Below, piece by piece: positions 45,376-56,090 of a DNA stretch of 64,000 nt (position 1 is the stretch's first letter; every line of letters begins with the position of its first letter). The stretch comes from Bufo bufo. Taxonomy: Eukaryota > Chordata > Amphibia > Anura > Bufonidae. The notes beneath the pieces were generated by a model. The model saw only the letters and a program-made list of their open reading frames with translations, did not search any database and was not told the origin of the DNA. Where the stretch lies: NCBI RefSeq assembly GCF_905171765.1, contig NC_053392.1, positions 408,374,565 through 408,438,564 of the forward strand, written 5' to 3'. The position numbers were made by a program, and so were the translations under genes.

Positions 45376-45611
45376 GGGTTAATCCAGCTTCTTGTAGCCG
45401 TCTCTTTTTGCGGAACGGAATTGCGGACCCATACATTTCTATGTGCGGCCCCGATCTGGAATTGCGGACCCGGATCCGCAATTCTGATCCTGAAAAAAAT
45501 AGAACATGTCCTATTCTTGTCCGCAATCATGCCGGCAAAGTGCGGAATGCACATTGCCGCTGTCTTTGTTTTGTGGATCCGCAAAACACACACCGATGTG
45601 TGAATGGACCC
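45376..45611. mobile_element. Small Harbinger-like MITE
   Basis: TTA (45373-45375) and TAA (45612-45614) flank 236 bp whose right end is GTGTGAATGGACCC. Interior holds GCGGACCCGGATCCGCAATT and CTATTCTTGTCCGC, as in relatives. Confidence 0.65.
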
Positions 45612-45766
45612 TAAATGTGAGGTAAATTAGTCTCCAATGTTGTATTAATAACTAAACAATTAAATAATAAATATATTGCATTGTCTACTTACCACCAGGA
45701 CAATAAGATGATCTGGTCTCTGGCTGCAGTCTGGCTCTTGGTCTGGCTCTGGGGACTCCCTTGTCA

Positions 45767-46885
45767 CACTCTTCCCCCCCCCCCCCCTCCCTCCTTTGTT
45801 ACTCTCTCCCCCCTCCCTTGTCACTCTCATTATTCCCCCCTCTCCCTTGTCACTCTCATTATTCCCCCCCTCCCTTGTCACTCTCATTATTTCCCCCCTC
45901 CCTTGTCACTCTCATTATTCCACCCCCCCTCCCTTGTCACTCTCATTATTCCCCCCCTCCCTTGTCACTCTCATTATTCCCCCCCCCCTCCCTTGTCACT
46001 CTCATTATTCCCCCCCCTCTCCCTTGTCACTCTCATTATCCCACCCCCCTTCTCCCTTGTCACTCTCATTATTCCACCCCCCCCTTGTCACTCTCATTAT
46101 TTCCACCCCCCCTCCCTTGTCACTCAAATTATTCCCCCCTCTCCCTTGTCACTCTCATTATCCCACCCTCGCTCTCCCTTGTCACTCTCATTATCCCACC
46201 CTCGCTCTCCCTTGTCACTCTCATTATCCCACCCCAGCTCTCCCTTGTCACTCTCATTATTCCACCCCCCCTTGTCACTCTCATTATTTCCACCCCCCCT
46301 CCCTTGTCACTCTCATTATTTCCACCCCCCCTCCCTTGTCACTCAAATTATTCCCCGCTCTCCCTTGTCACTCTCATTATCCCACCCCCGCTCTCCCTTG
46401 TCACTCTCATTATCCCACCCCCGCTCTCCCTTGTCACTCTCATTATTCCACCCCCCCTTGTCACTCTCATTATTTCCACCCCCCTCCCTTGTCACTCACA
46501 TTATTCCCCCCTCTCCCTTGTCACTCTCATTATTTCCCCCCTCCCTTGTCACTCTCATTATTTCCCCCCTCCCTTGTTACTCTCATTATTCCCCCCCCCC
46601 CCTCTCTTGTCACTCACATTATTCCACCCACCCCCCCTCTCCCTTGTCACTCACATTACTCCACCCACCCCCCCTCCCTTGTCACTCACATTATTCCACC
46701 CACCCCCCCTCCCTTGTCACTCTCATTATTTCACCCCCCCTTGTCACTCTCATTATTTCACCCCCCCTCCCTTGTCACTCTCATTATTTCACCCCCCCTC
46801 CCTTGTCACTCTCATTATGTCACCCCCCCTCCCTTGTCACTCTCATTATTTCACCCCCCCTCCTTGTCACTCTCATTCTACCCCC
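45767..46885. repeat. C-rich minisatellite, CCCTTGTCACTCTCATTATT units
   Basis: About 40 units of 22-30 bp, each CCCTTGTCACTCTCATTATT plus a variable C run. The + strand is almost pure pyrimidine with A only at fixed places and has no stop codon in any frame over about 1.1 kb, giving overlapping open frames of 369, 379 and 613 codons; none is a plausible gene. Confidence 0.93.
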
Positions 46886-46900
46886 ACGCCCCACCTCTAG

Positions 46901-47069
46901 TGTAGCGTGGCCGAGCTCTGTTCGATCCGCGGTACAGGAGCATTTGTTTCCTGTACCCGGCCGGACTGACAGGAAGTGCACACTAAGTGAGCACTTCCTG
47001 TCAGTCCGGCCTGGTACAGGAAACAAAAGCTCCTGTACCGCGGACCGAACACAGCTCGGCCACGCTACA
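46901..47069. repeat. 169-bp GC-rich hairpin
   Basis: TGTAGCGTGGCCGAGCT and AGCTCGGCCACGCTACA face each other with matching arms through GGACTGACAGGAAGTG. It lies between the C-rich array and the right end of the hAT element. Confidence 0.85.
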
Positions 47070-47619
47070 TTAACAACAGGACACAGCAGGCGCAGGCAGG
47101 ATTCTTTAGAGCGGCAAGCGCTCAGCCTCAGCCGGCGCAGCATGAGGGGCGCCGCGGGCCGCCCGAACTTATATAAGCAACTGCTAAATAAGCCCCCTGC
47201 TAAATGGCGCCCTAGGCGACTGCCTAATTCGCCTTACTGGTGGCGCCGGCCCTGCATCCAACCAGCAGTTTTGCGGCTCGGGTGCGGACCCATTCACTTT
47301 AATGGGGCCGCAAAAGATTCGGACAGCCCTCCGTGTGCTGTCCGCATCCGTTGCTCCGTTCCGTGGCCCCACAAAAAAAATATAACATGTCCTATTCTTG
47401 TCTGTTTTGTGGACAAGAATAGGCATTTCTACAAAGGGGCAACCTGTTCCGTTCTGCAAATTACAGACCGCAAAAAACTGAACGGTCGTGTGCATGAGGC
47501 CTTACTGACACATATACACTGACTGATGCACGTGCACACACACACAGTTACTGACACATATACACTTTCTGATGCACACACACACACACAATCACTTTCT
47601 GATGCACACATGCACATTT

Positions 47620-47813
47620 TTGTCTGCACAACGGACAGGAATAGGACATGTTCTATAATCTGTGGGATGGACACACGGATGTGGACAACACATGGATGAC
47701 ATCCGTGTGTTCTCCACAGTTTTGCGGTCCCATAGAAATTAAAGGGTCTGCATCCAAACCACAAAAAATATGGATCAAACTCAGGCCAAAAATACAGTTG
47801 TCTGCATGAGGCC
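47620..47813. mobile_element. Harbinger-like MITE fragment
   Basis: Right end GTCTGCATGAGGCC followed by TTA; left end lost in the minisatellite. Words ACATCCGTGTGTTCTCC and GGTCCCATAGAAATTAA place it in the same family, diverged. Confidence 0.55.
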
Positions 47814-47870
47814 TTAGTGATATACATGATTGGGGACTTGCATATGGAGTTACTGACGTATGTATAGATA

Positions 47871-48015
47871 GATTGTAAGCTTTTGGGAGCAGGGCCCTCA
47901 TTCCTCTTGTTTTAATTATTTACTTGTCTGTTGCTATGTTATTTATGACTAATTGTACATGAACTCCTGAATTGTAAAGCGCTGCGGAATATGTTGGCGC
48001 TATATAAATATATAT
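47871..48015 (+). mobile_element. L2-like LINE/SINE 3' tail
   Basis: GATTGTAAGCTTTTGGGAGC, AGGGCCCTCATTCC, AAAGCGCTGCGGAATATG and TTGGCGCTATATAAATA occur in this order, the known layout of L2-type 3' ends in vertebrates. An A/T tail follows. Confidence 0.6.
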
Positions 48016-48951
48016 ATTTTTTTAATTATTAGAGATTCAAACGATACAATTTAAATAAAAACAGCTACATAATTATATACTTTTCCCTCTAATAAGCCTT
48101 ACCCCCATATTCACACCCAAACAAACCCTCCCCTTGTGATGCGTCTCCCATTCCCCCCAATCACTAGACACAAAGGGGGGGGGGGATAATGAGGTAATAA
48201 AGGCAGGAAAGCCTTAAAACATATTAGGTATTTTCGTGTCTGTACCAACTGGTTCTATAAAAATATCCCATGTTCTACCCCATCAGGTGAGCGCAGTAAA
48301 AAAAAAAAAAATCAGGTTTAAATTCATTCTTTAATACTGTTTAGCATGAGTCTCTACTTACAATAATGGCACATTTGTGAGACTCTCTTTACTGAGACGT
48401 CACTGTGCTGGCCAGACCCCCTGCACTGCCGTCTAGCCTGCATCTCTATCCCAATGGATTCTTCAGGAAAGTTTAACCCCTCAGTGCTTTGCTGAGCAGC
48501 TTCAGGCAGTGAAGAGAGACAGGATCTGCACTCCTCATCCTGCACACACACAGCTGACAGACTGAAGACGTTCTGCAGAGCATTGCACAAGATCAGGTAG
48601 GGGGAAGATCTTGTGTGTATCAGCAGTGTCATTGTACAGCTGTGACTTGTAGTCCTACACATACAACATGCTGCGGAGAATCCCAGCAGTCAGACATTTC
48701 ACTCAGGGCAGCACTTTTATTCTCTCCCTTTTTTGACACCCACAAATATTCATGAGGAAAACCTCAGAGATTGTTTTTATTACAGGTAAACAAAGGACAG
48801 AACAGTACTAGGGAAATGAGGAAATAGATTTTTTGGGGGGCTAAAACTTAGTTTAGCTTACCATCAGATTTACAGTGCTATATTATTTTTTTTTTCATAA
48901 CTCAGACAACCCCTTTAATAACTATTTTGTGCAGTATTGCAATGTTTCATA
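48016..48951. other. Unassigned, with a TTAA-family fragment
   Basis: 48218-48315 repeats one internal unit of the 27437 family (CATATTAGGTATTTTCGTG, CTATAAAAATATCCCATG). The stretch to 48920 ends CAACCCCTTTAA, like a TTAA MITE terminus, but I cannot pair it. No gene. Confidence 0.4.
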
Positions 48952-49333
48952 GGCCTCTTGCCCATGGACGTAAGGGCTCGGTGTCCATGCTGTGGACCAC
49001 AAATTGCGGTCCGCAATACATGGGCACCGATCATGGGGGACCCGCATGTGGATCGTAGGCCCATTCATTTGAATGGGGTCCGCGATCCGTCCGTTCTGCG
49101 AAAAGATAGAACAAGTTCTATCTTTTTGCGGAACGGAAGCACGGATCGGAACACCACAGAAGCACTCCATAGTGCTTCTGTGGGGTTCCGTTTTGTGCTT
49201 CTGTTCCGTACCGTATCTCCGGATTCACTTGAATGGGTCCGCATCCGTGATGCGGAATGCACACGGTTCGTGACCCGTGTATTGCGGAACCGCAGCACGG
49301 GCACAGAGCCCTTACGTTCTTGTGAAAGAGGTC
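48952..49333. mobile_element. Harbinger-like MITE
   Basis: Ends GGCCTCTTGCCCATGGACG and TTCTTGTGAAAGAGGTC with ATA and TTA flanks. The interior forms a broad dyad around GTTCTATCTTTTTGCGGAAC near 49120. Confidence 0.65.
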
Positions 49334-49936
49334 TTAAGCAGAGAAATTTTATTTACAAAACTTTTAATTTTTCACATTTTTGTAAATTTTGGATTAAAAT
49401 AAATAAAGGTAAAACATATCTATTGAACCAAAATGTACCACTAATGTGAATAAATTATTGTGTATATATATAGAATCAACTGTTTATTCCATGCATTAAG
49501 CTATGTGTACTTTTCGTTGGATTATGTGTTATGTTGGTTCTTTTAATATTGTTGCTATTGTAATGTTTTATAATTGTTCATATAAACAAAAGATCTACAA
49601 TCTCAATGGCTTGGATAAGTAAAAGCGTTCCAAAGTTATTACCACATAAACTGTCACACATGTCAGATTTGCAAAATTAGGCTGGGTCCCGAAGCACTTA
49701 AAAATATATACTGTGCAGTGTAAACAGCTGCTATGCTATGAAAATCTGCTTATTCTGAGAGTGCACACTATACCATGTATAAAAATACAACCTAATAACA
49801 AAAAAAATCACCTTTGTGCAGCTTTGCGTCAAACAATGATTTTAAGCAATTAAAATTTCCCTATACCTAATATAATATGTTAAAGGAGATTTCCGGGTCT
49901 ATGAAAAACAAAAATATTACTGGTATGACAAACTAA
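49334..49936. other. Unassigned A/T-rich DNA
   Basis: 49610-49700 repeats the 3' part of the 27437 family (AAGTTATTACCACATAAA, ATGTCAGATTTGCAAAA). No gene. Confidence 0.4.
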
Positions 49937-50155
49937 GGCCTCTTGCACACGACCGTATGTATTTTGCGGTCCGCAAAAAATGGATCAGCAAAAAATACAA
50001 ATGACATCCGTGTGCATTCCGTATTTTGCGGAACGGAACAGCTGTCTCCTAATAGAACAGTACTATCCTTGTCCGTAATGCGGACAATAATAGGACATTT
50101 TTGCGGAACGGAAATACGGAAACGGAATTCCCACAGAGTAACTTCAGTTTTTTTT
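49937..50155. mobile_element. Harbinger-like MITE, right end lost
   Basis: GGCCTCTTGCACACGACCG follows TAA at 49934-49936; the copy breaks off where the foldback at 50156 begins. Confidence 0.6.
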
Positions 50156-50524
50156 GGCTGGATGTAATGCTCCTATTTGGGCATTTCCAGCTGCCCTATC
50201 CTTAAGGGCCACCTTGTGGGACATACTGTCACGGTGGGGAGTGGGGGAAACCCCCCACCGTCCAATGGGAACTGTTACTAGGCCAGACTACAGTAAAGGG
50301 AGCAGGTCACAACCTACAGCCACCCTAATCCTGACCCTGATCTCCTGACCGCATGAGCGAACCCTGAAGGTGGGAGGGCTCATGCACTGGAACCTGGCCT
50401 AGTAACAGTTCCCATTGGATGGTGGGGGGTTTCCCCCATTCCCCACCGTTACAGTATGTCCCACAAGGTGGCCCTTAAGGACAGGGCAGCTGGAAATGTC
50501 CAGAAAGGAGCATTACATCCAGCC
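50156..50524. mobile_element. 369-bp foldback element
   Basis: GGCTGGATGTAATGCTCC and GGAGCATTACATCCAGCC start arms of about 130 bp (TGGGACATACTGTCACGG; AATGGGAACTGTTACTAGGC and complements) around a short loop near 50340. No coding content. Confidence 0.8.
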
Positions 50525-50650
50525 CCAATAAAGTGAATCTGAACTCAGGCTCTCAACACCAAGACAATAAGAGCCAAGAGGCCACACCCAGATCCACCTA
50601 GCACACACCTTAACCCTGTGCTCACCAGAAGGGAAGGGAAACAGCCTTAA

Positions 50651-51092
50651 GCCTATTGCACACGACCGTATGGCTTTTTCAGTGTTTTGCGGTCCGTTTT
50701 TCACGGATCCGTTGTTTCGTTTTTTGTTTCCGTTTTTCCGTATGGCATGTACAGTATACAGTAATTACATAGATAAAATTGGGCTGGGCATAACATTTTC
50801 AATAGATGGTTCAGCAAAAAATGGAACGGAAACGAAAGACATACGGATGCATTTCCGTATGTGTTCCGTTTTTTTTGCGGACCCATTGACTTGAATGGAG
50901 CCACGGAACGTGATTTGCGGGCAATAATAGGACATGTTCTATGTTAGAACGGAATAACGGAAATACGGAAACGGAATGCATACGGAGTACATTCCGTTTT
51001 TTTTGCAGACCCATTGAAATGAATGGTTCCGTATACGGAACGCAAAAAACGCCCAGTAAGCGGGGAAAAAAAACGGCCGTGTGCAGGGGGCC
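50651..51092. mobile_element. Harbinger-like MITE
   Basis: GCCTATTGCACACGACCG and CGGCCGTGTGCAGGGGGCC ends, TAA and TTA flanks. It shares a 100-bp interior (CCGTATGGCATGTACAGTAT; ACATTTTCAATAGATGG) with the copy at 56091-56568 in the opposite orientation. Confidence 0.75.
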
Positions 51093-51440
51093 TTAAAGGG
51101 AAAGCCCACACACATGCATAACAACAAGTTGCCACCGGCAACCAGCATGCGCGGCGAAAGTGTCACAGCACACACAGCAAAGGCCGTGACACTGACTTAA
51201 CATCTGCCTGTTCTTCATTCTGAGCCTGTGCTGCCCAGGGTGGCCTCAGCTTGCTTTCTGACTATAGTTTTGCCTCATCCCTCAGTGCTCTGCATCGGTG
51301 TCTCTTGGCCCTAGCGGGTCAGCAGCCACCGAACTCGGACTACTCCACAAAGTAGCAGCCTGGTGGTTCCCCTGCAGTGGAGTCCAGATCCCTGTATAAG
51401 GGTTTAAAAGTGAAGATCATGTGACCTTCAGAATAACTCC
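51093..51440. other. Unassigned, possible LTR fragment
   Basis: No gene. The stretch 51290-51440 has LTR-like composition (TGTATAAGGG near 51391) but no pairable end. Confidence 0.3.
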
Positions 51441-52026
51441 TGTTACGGTACCTCCAGTAGTAAATGCACAAATCGCCACTAGCAGCCGAACGGCAATAGT
51501 TTCCAAGCGGCAAATAATCCCAATAAGCAGTCTCTAGTCGCCGGTAATAAAATCCCCCGTCCCAATAACGAGACCAAGCTCCGCTTTGAGGGTAAAACAC
51601 GAACACTTTATTGAGGGCTACCTGCCCGTATTTATGCAGGTCCCCATCTGGTGTACACGCCCCTAGGGGACCAGAAGGAAGACTGTGACACAGGACAGAT
51701 ACGTAGCACTCAGGATACACAGACACAACACATCCCCACAATGCATCATGGTTTCCTCCTCTCTGCCCTGGAGACACCCGAGGAGCAATTCAATTATCTC
51801 TCAGGACAAAGGGAAATCACCAATACACATGTGGGAACAACAGGACAGGAATCACCACCCAAACACACAATGTCACACCCTCACAGCAAACACAGACATT
51901 TAACATATTCCCAGATAGCTCAAGTCTGAGTGCATATCATTAGGTGAATAGCCCTCAGAATACACAAATACAATAAAATTAGCTATCTGGGTACCATTTT
52001 TAGTCCATACGGATGGGTCTGTCACA
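51441..52026 (-). repeat. 3' LTR of Gmr1-like element
   Basis: On the reverse strand it starts TGTGACAGACCC and ends CCGTAACA. Near-copy of 55495-56081. Confidence 0.93.
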
Positions 52027-52043
52027 CGGCTCCCCCCTTGTGG
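52027..52043 (-). promoter_or_regulatory. Polypurine tract
   Basis: Reverse strand CCACAAGGGGGGAGCCG lies directly before the 3' LTR. Confidence 0.7.
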
Positions 52044-52118
52044 AACACTCCGGCAGACCCGACTTGACCCTTTGGCGGGTCAACTTGGGGATGACCGGAC
52101 TGGGAAGGAGAAGGGACG

Positions 52119-52570
52119 TCTGTTTGTTGAGCCGCCTGTAATCCACACAGAACTGGGTGGTCCCATCTTTCTTAGGCACCAGGACTACAGGCGAGGCCCA
52201 AGGGCTGTCTGAGTGCTCGATAACCCCCAGCCAGGTCATCTCTTATATCTCCTTCCGCATTCCTTCTTGGACTGCTTCAGGGATACGGTATGGGGGTTGT
52301 CGTAGGGGGTTCTGTCCGGGTGTCTCGACCTTGTGCACAGCTAGGGTGGTGTACCCGGGTTCTTGGGAGAACGTCGTCTGCTTCTCCCACAGAAGCTGTC
52401 TTGCCTGTACCTTCTCTGCCGGGTTTAGCCGGTCCCCTAGCTGCACAAGACTAGTAAGGTCAGTCTGGGGAGCCTTCTCTAACAAGTCAGGTAAAGGTAA
52501 GTTCTCGGGGTTGTCAGTAGCTGGGGCACATACTGCCGCAACATCCTCTGGTCTCTCCTGATACTCCTTC
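52119..52570 (-). pseudogene. Reverse transcriptase N-terminal stub
   Basis: Downstream of integrase in the same frame comes the RT leader (PPYRIPEAVQEGMRKEI), a TAA at 52240-52242, then [20 protein letters not shown] and [12 protein letters not shown], the first RT motifs. The match stops there; the next codons lead straight to the polypurine tract. The catalytic YxDD region and RNase H are absent. The stub matters because it shows integrase lies upstream of RT. Confidence 0.85.
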
Positions 52571-53714
52571 AGCATGTTCACATGAAAGGATCGCTGAATC
52601 CTCTCATCTGCACAGCTGGCTATAAGATAGGTAGTATCACATACCTGAGCTAACACTTTATACGGGCCCTGCCAAGATGCTTGCATCTTGTTTGCCTTCA
52701 CAGGCTTGAGCACTAGAACCTTCTGCCCAACCTGGAAGACCCGCTGTAGGGCACCCCGATCGTACCACCACTTCTGTCTCCCCTGGGCCGCCTGGAGATT
52801 CTCCCTTACCATCAGAGATAGTTTCTCCTTGCGGTCCCGGAGTTCCAGGACATATGGTACTATGGGGGTCCCTTCTTGCTCTGTCTCCCCCTCCCAGTGT
52901 CCTCTAATGAGATCTAGGGGTCCACGGACCCTTCTCCCATAGAGTAACTCAAAGGGGGAGAACCCAGTAGATTCCTGGGGCACCTCTCTGTATGCAAATA
53001 GTAGATGAGGCAGGAATCGCTCCCAGTCTCTGCAAGTGTCAGTAAAGGTCCTCAGCATCTGTTTGAGGGTGCCGTTAAATCGTTCGCAGAGACCGTTAGT
53101 CTGTGGGTGATAAGGTGAGCTAAGCAGCGGTTTAATGCCGCACACCTTCCACAGCTGCTGGGTAAGCACAGCGGTGAATTGAGTTCCCTGATCAGAGAGG
53201 ATCTCCTGAGGGAACCCGACCCTAGTGAAAATTTTAACCAGGGCATCAGCAACCATCTCTGTCTCTATATTAGACAGCGCTACTGCCTCTGGATAACGTG
53301 TGGCATAGTCCACCACGGTAAGAATGTATTTCTTACCTGATGGGCTATCCCTGGCCAGTGGACCCACAATGTCAACGGCTATGCGGGAAAAGGGTTTTCC
53401 AATGATGGGCATCGACTGAAGCCTAGCCTTTGGGTGATCCCCCCCCCCCCCCCCCCCCGCTTACCTACCCGTTGACAGGTGTCACACGTGCTACAATAAA
53501 CCCGCACATCTCAGTTAAAATTGGGCCAGAAAAAGTTTTGGGTGATTCTATGAGCTGTGCGGCGGGAACTTAGATGGCCCGCTAACGGCACATCATGCCC
53601 AATCCGCAGAATCTTCTGCCGGTACTTTGCAGGTACCACTAGCTGTCGATTCTGCGGAGGGGTACTCTGTTTCTGGGACGGTTTCGGGATCCTGTACAGC
53701 CTATCCCCACCCAC
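52571..53714 (-). pseudogene. Integrase, broken
   Basis: Would join element DNA to the chromosome. The zinc-binding part (53714-53511) has GHDVPLAGHLSSRRT, stops at 53511-53513, and continues with CxxC (STCDTC). A long C run on the + strand (53442-53458) then shifts the frame. The core (from 53412) has VDIVGPL, LSDQGTQF and HPQTNGLCERFNGTL with the D, D, E residues. The C-terminal part has GQKVLVLKP and WQGPYKVL (the GPY/F module). Another frameshift near 53710 separates it from gag-protease. Confidence 0.88.
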
Positions 53715-55490
53715 TCGTAGTGCTCCCCATCTACTCCTTCTCCCCCAGAGTCGGCCCTGGCCCTGTACTTCGCTAACGTCGGGTCTTCCCTAGTTTCCTT
53801 CCCGTACATCTCTGGGGTATCCCAGCCTAAAGGGGCCTGATCTAAGGTACAAGTTGGGGTAGAGAGTCTTACCTGGGTCTCAGCAGCAGGTGGGCCGGTC
53901 TCGGCAGCACGGGTCTGGGCCCGGGTCGTGACAGCGTCCACTTCAGCGGGACCCATGGGAGCGAAGGCTGAAACGAGGGGCGCCAAGTCATTGCCAAGGA
54001 GGACATCTGCGGGTAAATCCTTCATGACCCCCACTTTTACATGTCTAGCGCCCACTCCCCAATCCAAATGTACCCGGGCAACGGGTAGACGAAACACGGC
54101 ATCCCCGGCTACTCGCACTGCGACCGTGTCCCCGGTATGTTGGGCTTCGGATACCAGGTGCTTCTGGAGCAAAGTCATGGTTGCACCGGTATCCCGTACT
54201 CCACTGACCTCCTTCCCGTTGACCTTTACACATTGCCGGTGGTGCTGTCTGTTATCCCGGTGGGCAGCCTGAACGGGGTCTGCCTCATTCAGGATGCCCC
54301 AGCACTCCTCTTCCTCTACACAGTGAGCTGCTGGGAGAGGTGGTCGTGGATTGCCCCCTGCGGGTCTCCTCCAGGACTGGTTCTGGTTGGCACTGTTCAT
54401 CGGGCACTCCGGTCGCTTGTGCCCTAACTGCTTGCATAGGTAGCACCGAATGGGTTGGGAGTACTCCCGTGAGTTAAACCGGTGGGGCTGTTGATACTGG
54501 GCAGATGGAGGGGGTGCTGATGGCCGATTCATTGGAGGCTGATAGATGGTAGCTGCTGCTGGCCTGTATTCCACTCTGGCGGGAGCCTTGCTGATGGAAC
54601 TGTCCAGTTTGCGGGCATCTGTATACTCATCCGCCAGGCGAGCTGCTTCATGTAGAGTGGAGGGTTTATGGTCCCTTACCCACTCTGACCCCTGCTGGTA
54701 ATTTGTCAAAACAATGTTCCAATAGAAATATCTGTAGCACCTCTTCTCCGGACACAGCCTGGCACCCCGCCATCCAGTGGGCGGCTGTGCGGTGCACCTT
54801 ACATGCCCATTCAACGAAAGAGTCCCCAGCTGTTTTAACAGTGTCTCGGAACCTCCTCCGGTATGCCTCGGGTGTCGCGGCATACCGGGAGAGTAAAGCT
54901 TCCCTGACGGCCACATAATCCCCGATCTCCTCATCAGGGATGGCCTGAAAAGCCTCGCTGGCCCGGCCGGATAACTTGCCGGACAATATAGTACCCCAGT
55001 CTTCCAGGGCACATTGCCGCTCAAAATCAGCAAGGTACCCATCAATCTCTCCTTCTGTCTCACTGAAGGCTTTAAATGCAGTAAACTGCACTTTCTTTCT
55101 TTCCCCCGGGTTTGCTGTGACTGGGGCTGCTGCATCCCCGTTTTGGCGTAGCAGGTTGGCCTCCACAGCGGCCATGACCTGGGTGATGATCTCTGCAGAT
55201 GGGTTGGGACCATAATGGGCCAGCCTGATTCTTAACGCCCGGTCAAAGCTTGCCTCCTCGGGGGTTCTGTCAGCTGTGCTGGGTCCATTGGTTCCCTCTG
55301 CCGCTGGTACTCCATCCATTTCCAGCAATAACGCAATAATGTCCCTCTTCCTGAGGTTACTGGCCTGTCCGCCTCTTTGCTCTAATAAATCTTTTAGGAT
55401 AGCTCTTCTCAGGTTTTGGTATTGTAATTCCATTTGATCCTGGTTGTAGTGGTCTCTTTGGGCGCTGAGGATCATCCCGTCGCTTGCCAC
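53715..55490 (-). pseudogene. Gag (SCAN-like) and protease, one frameshift
   Basis: Gag starts at 55490 (MASDGMILSAQRDHY). The capsid region shows EGEIDGYLADFERQC, then SFVEWACKVHRTAAHWM and EEVLQIFLLEHCFDKLPAGV, followed after a frameshift near 54680 by WVRDHKPSTLHEAARLADEY. This is the pattern of the SCAN domain of vertebrate zinc-finger proteins, which is held to derive from Gmr1-like gag. A CCHC knuckle (CYLCKQLGHKRPEC) follows, then the aspartic protease signature RDTGATMTLL and DVLLGNDL. Apart from the frameshift the region is open. Confidence 0.85.
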
Positions 55491-55492
55491 CA
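55475..55492 (-). promoter_or_regulatory. Primer-binding site (tRNA-type)
   Basis: Reverse strand TGGTGGCAAGCGACGGGA, two bases after the 5' LTR. It begins TGG and resembles a tRNA-Leu site, with differences. Confidence 0.6.
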
Positions 55493-55494
55493 GT

Positions 55495-56081
55495 TGTTAC
55501 GGTACCTCCAGTAGTAAATGCACAAATTGCCACTAGCAGCCGAACGGCAATAGTTTCCAAGCGGCAAATAATCCCAATAAGCAGTCTCTAGTCGCCGGTA
55601 ATAAAATCACCCCCTCCCAATAACGAGACCAAGCTCCGCTTTGAGGGTAAAACACGAACACTTTATTGAGGGCAACCCGCCCGTATTTATGCAGGTCCCC
55701 ATCTGGTGTACACGCCCCTAGGGGACCAGAAGGAAGACTGTGACACAGGACAGATACGTAGCACTCAGGATACACAGACACAACACATCCCCACAATGCA
55801 TCATGGTTTCCTCCTCTCTGCCCTGGAGACACCCGAGGAGCAATTCAATTATCTCTCAGGACAAAGGGAAATCACCAATACACATGTGGGAACAACAGGA
55901 CAGGAATCACCACCCAAACACACAATGTCACACCCTCACAGCAAACACAGACATTTAACATATTCCCAGATAGCTCAAGTCTGAGTGCATATCATTAGGT
56001 GAATAGCACTCAGAATACACAAATACAATAAAATTAGCTATCTGGGTACCATTTTTAGTCCATACGGATGGGTCTGTCACA
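55495..56081 (-). repeat. 5' LTR of Gmr1-like element
   Basis: 587 bp; differs from 51441-52026 at about six positions and one indel, clustered near 55525 and 55608-55680. Confidence 0.93.
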
Positions 56082-56090
56082 ACTCCCTTA

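Larger units (their letters stand above)
45235..47254. mobile_element. Non-autonomous hAT element
   Basis: A perfect 8-bp duplication CATCCAAC (45227-45234 and 47255-47262) flanks ends CAGGGCCGGTGCAAGG and GGTGGCGCCGGCCCTG. The 2,020 bp hold a small MITE (45376-45611), a C-rich minisatellite and a hairpin, but no transposase. Confidence 0.88.
45195..47501. mobile_element. Harbinger-like MITE split by hAT
   Basis: Ends GGCTTCATGCACACGACCG and CGGTCGTGTGCATGAGGCC, flanked by TAA (45192-45194) and TTA (47502-47504). Without the hAT element at 45235-47254 it is about 280 bp, normal for this family. Confidence 0.85.
51441..56081 (-). mobile_element. Gmr1-like Ty3/gypsy element, RT deleted
   Basis: LTRs 51441-52026 and 55495-56081 lie within the 5-bp duplication ACTCC (51436-51440 and 56082-56086). 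Genes run on the reverse strand: gag with SCAN-like capsid, protease, integrase, then the start of reverse transcriptase. Integrase before RT is the hallmark of the Gmr1 group among Ty3/gypsy elements. Most of RT and all RNase H are missing. LTR identity is about 99% (roughly six substitutions and one indel by my count), so this is the youngest LTR element in the window despite its broken genes. Confidence 0.88.

Noticed and set aside
45681..47522. 613-codon Pro/Leu/Ser-rich frame
   Set aside because: All three forward frames are open over the same C-rich minisatellite; the continuation crosses unrelated MITE sequence.
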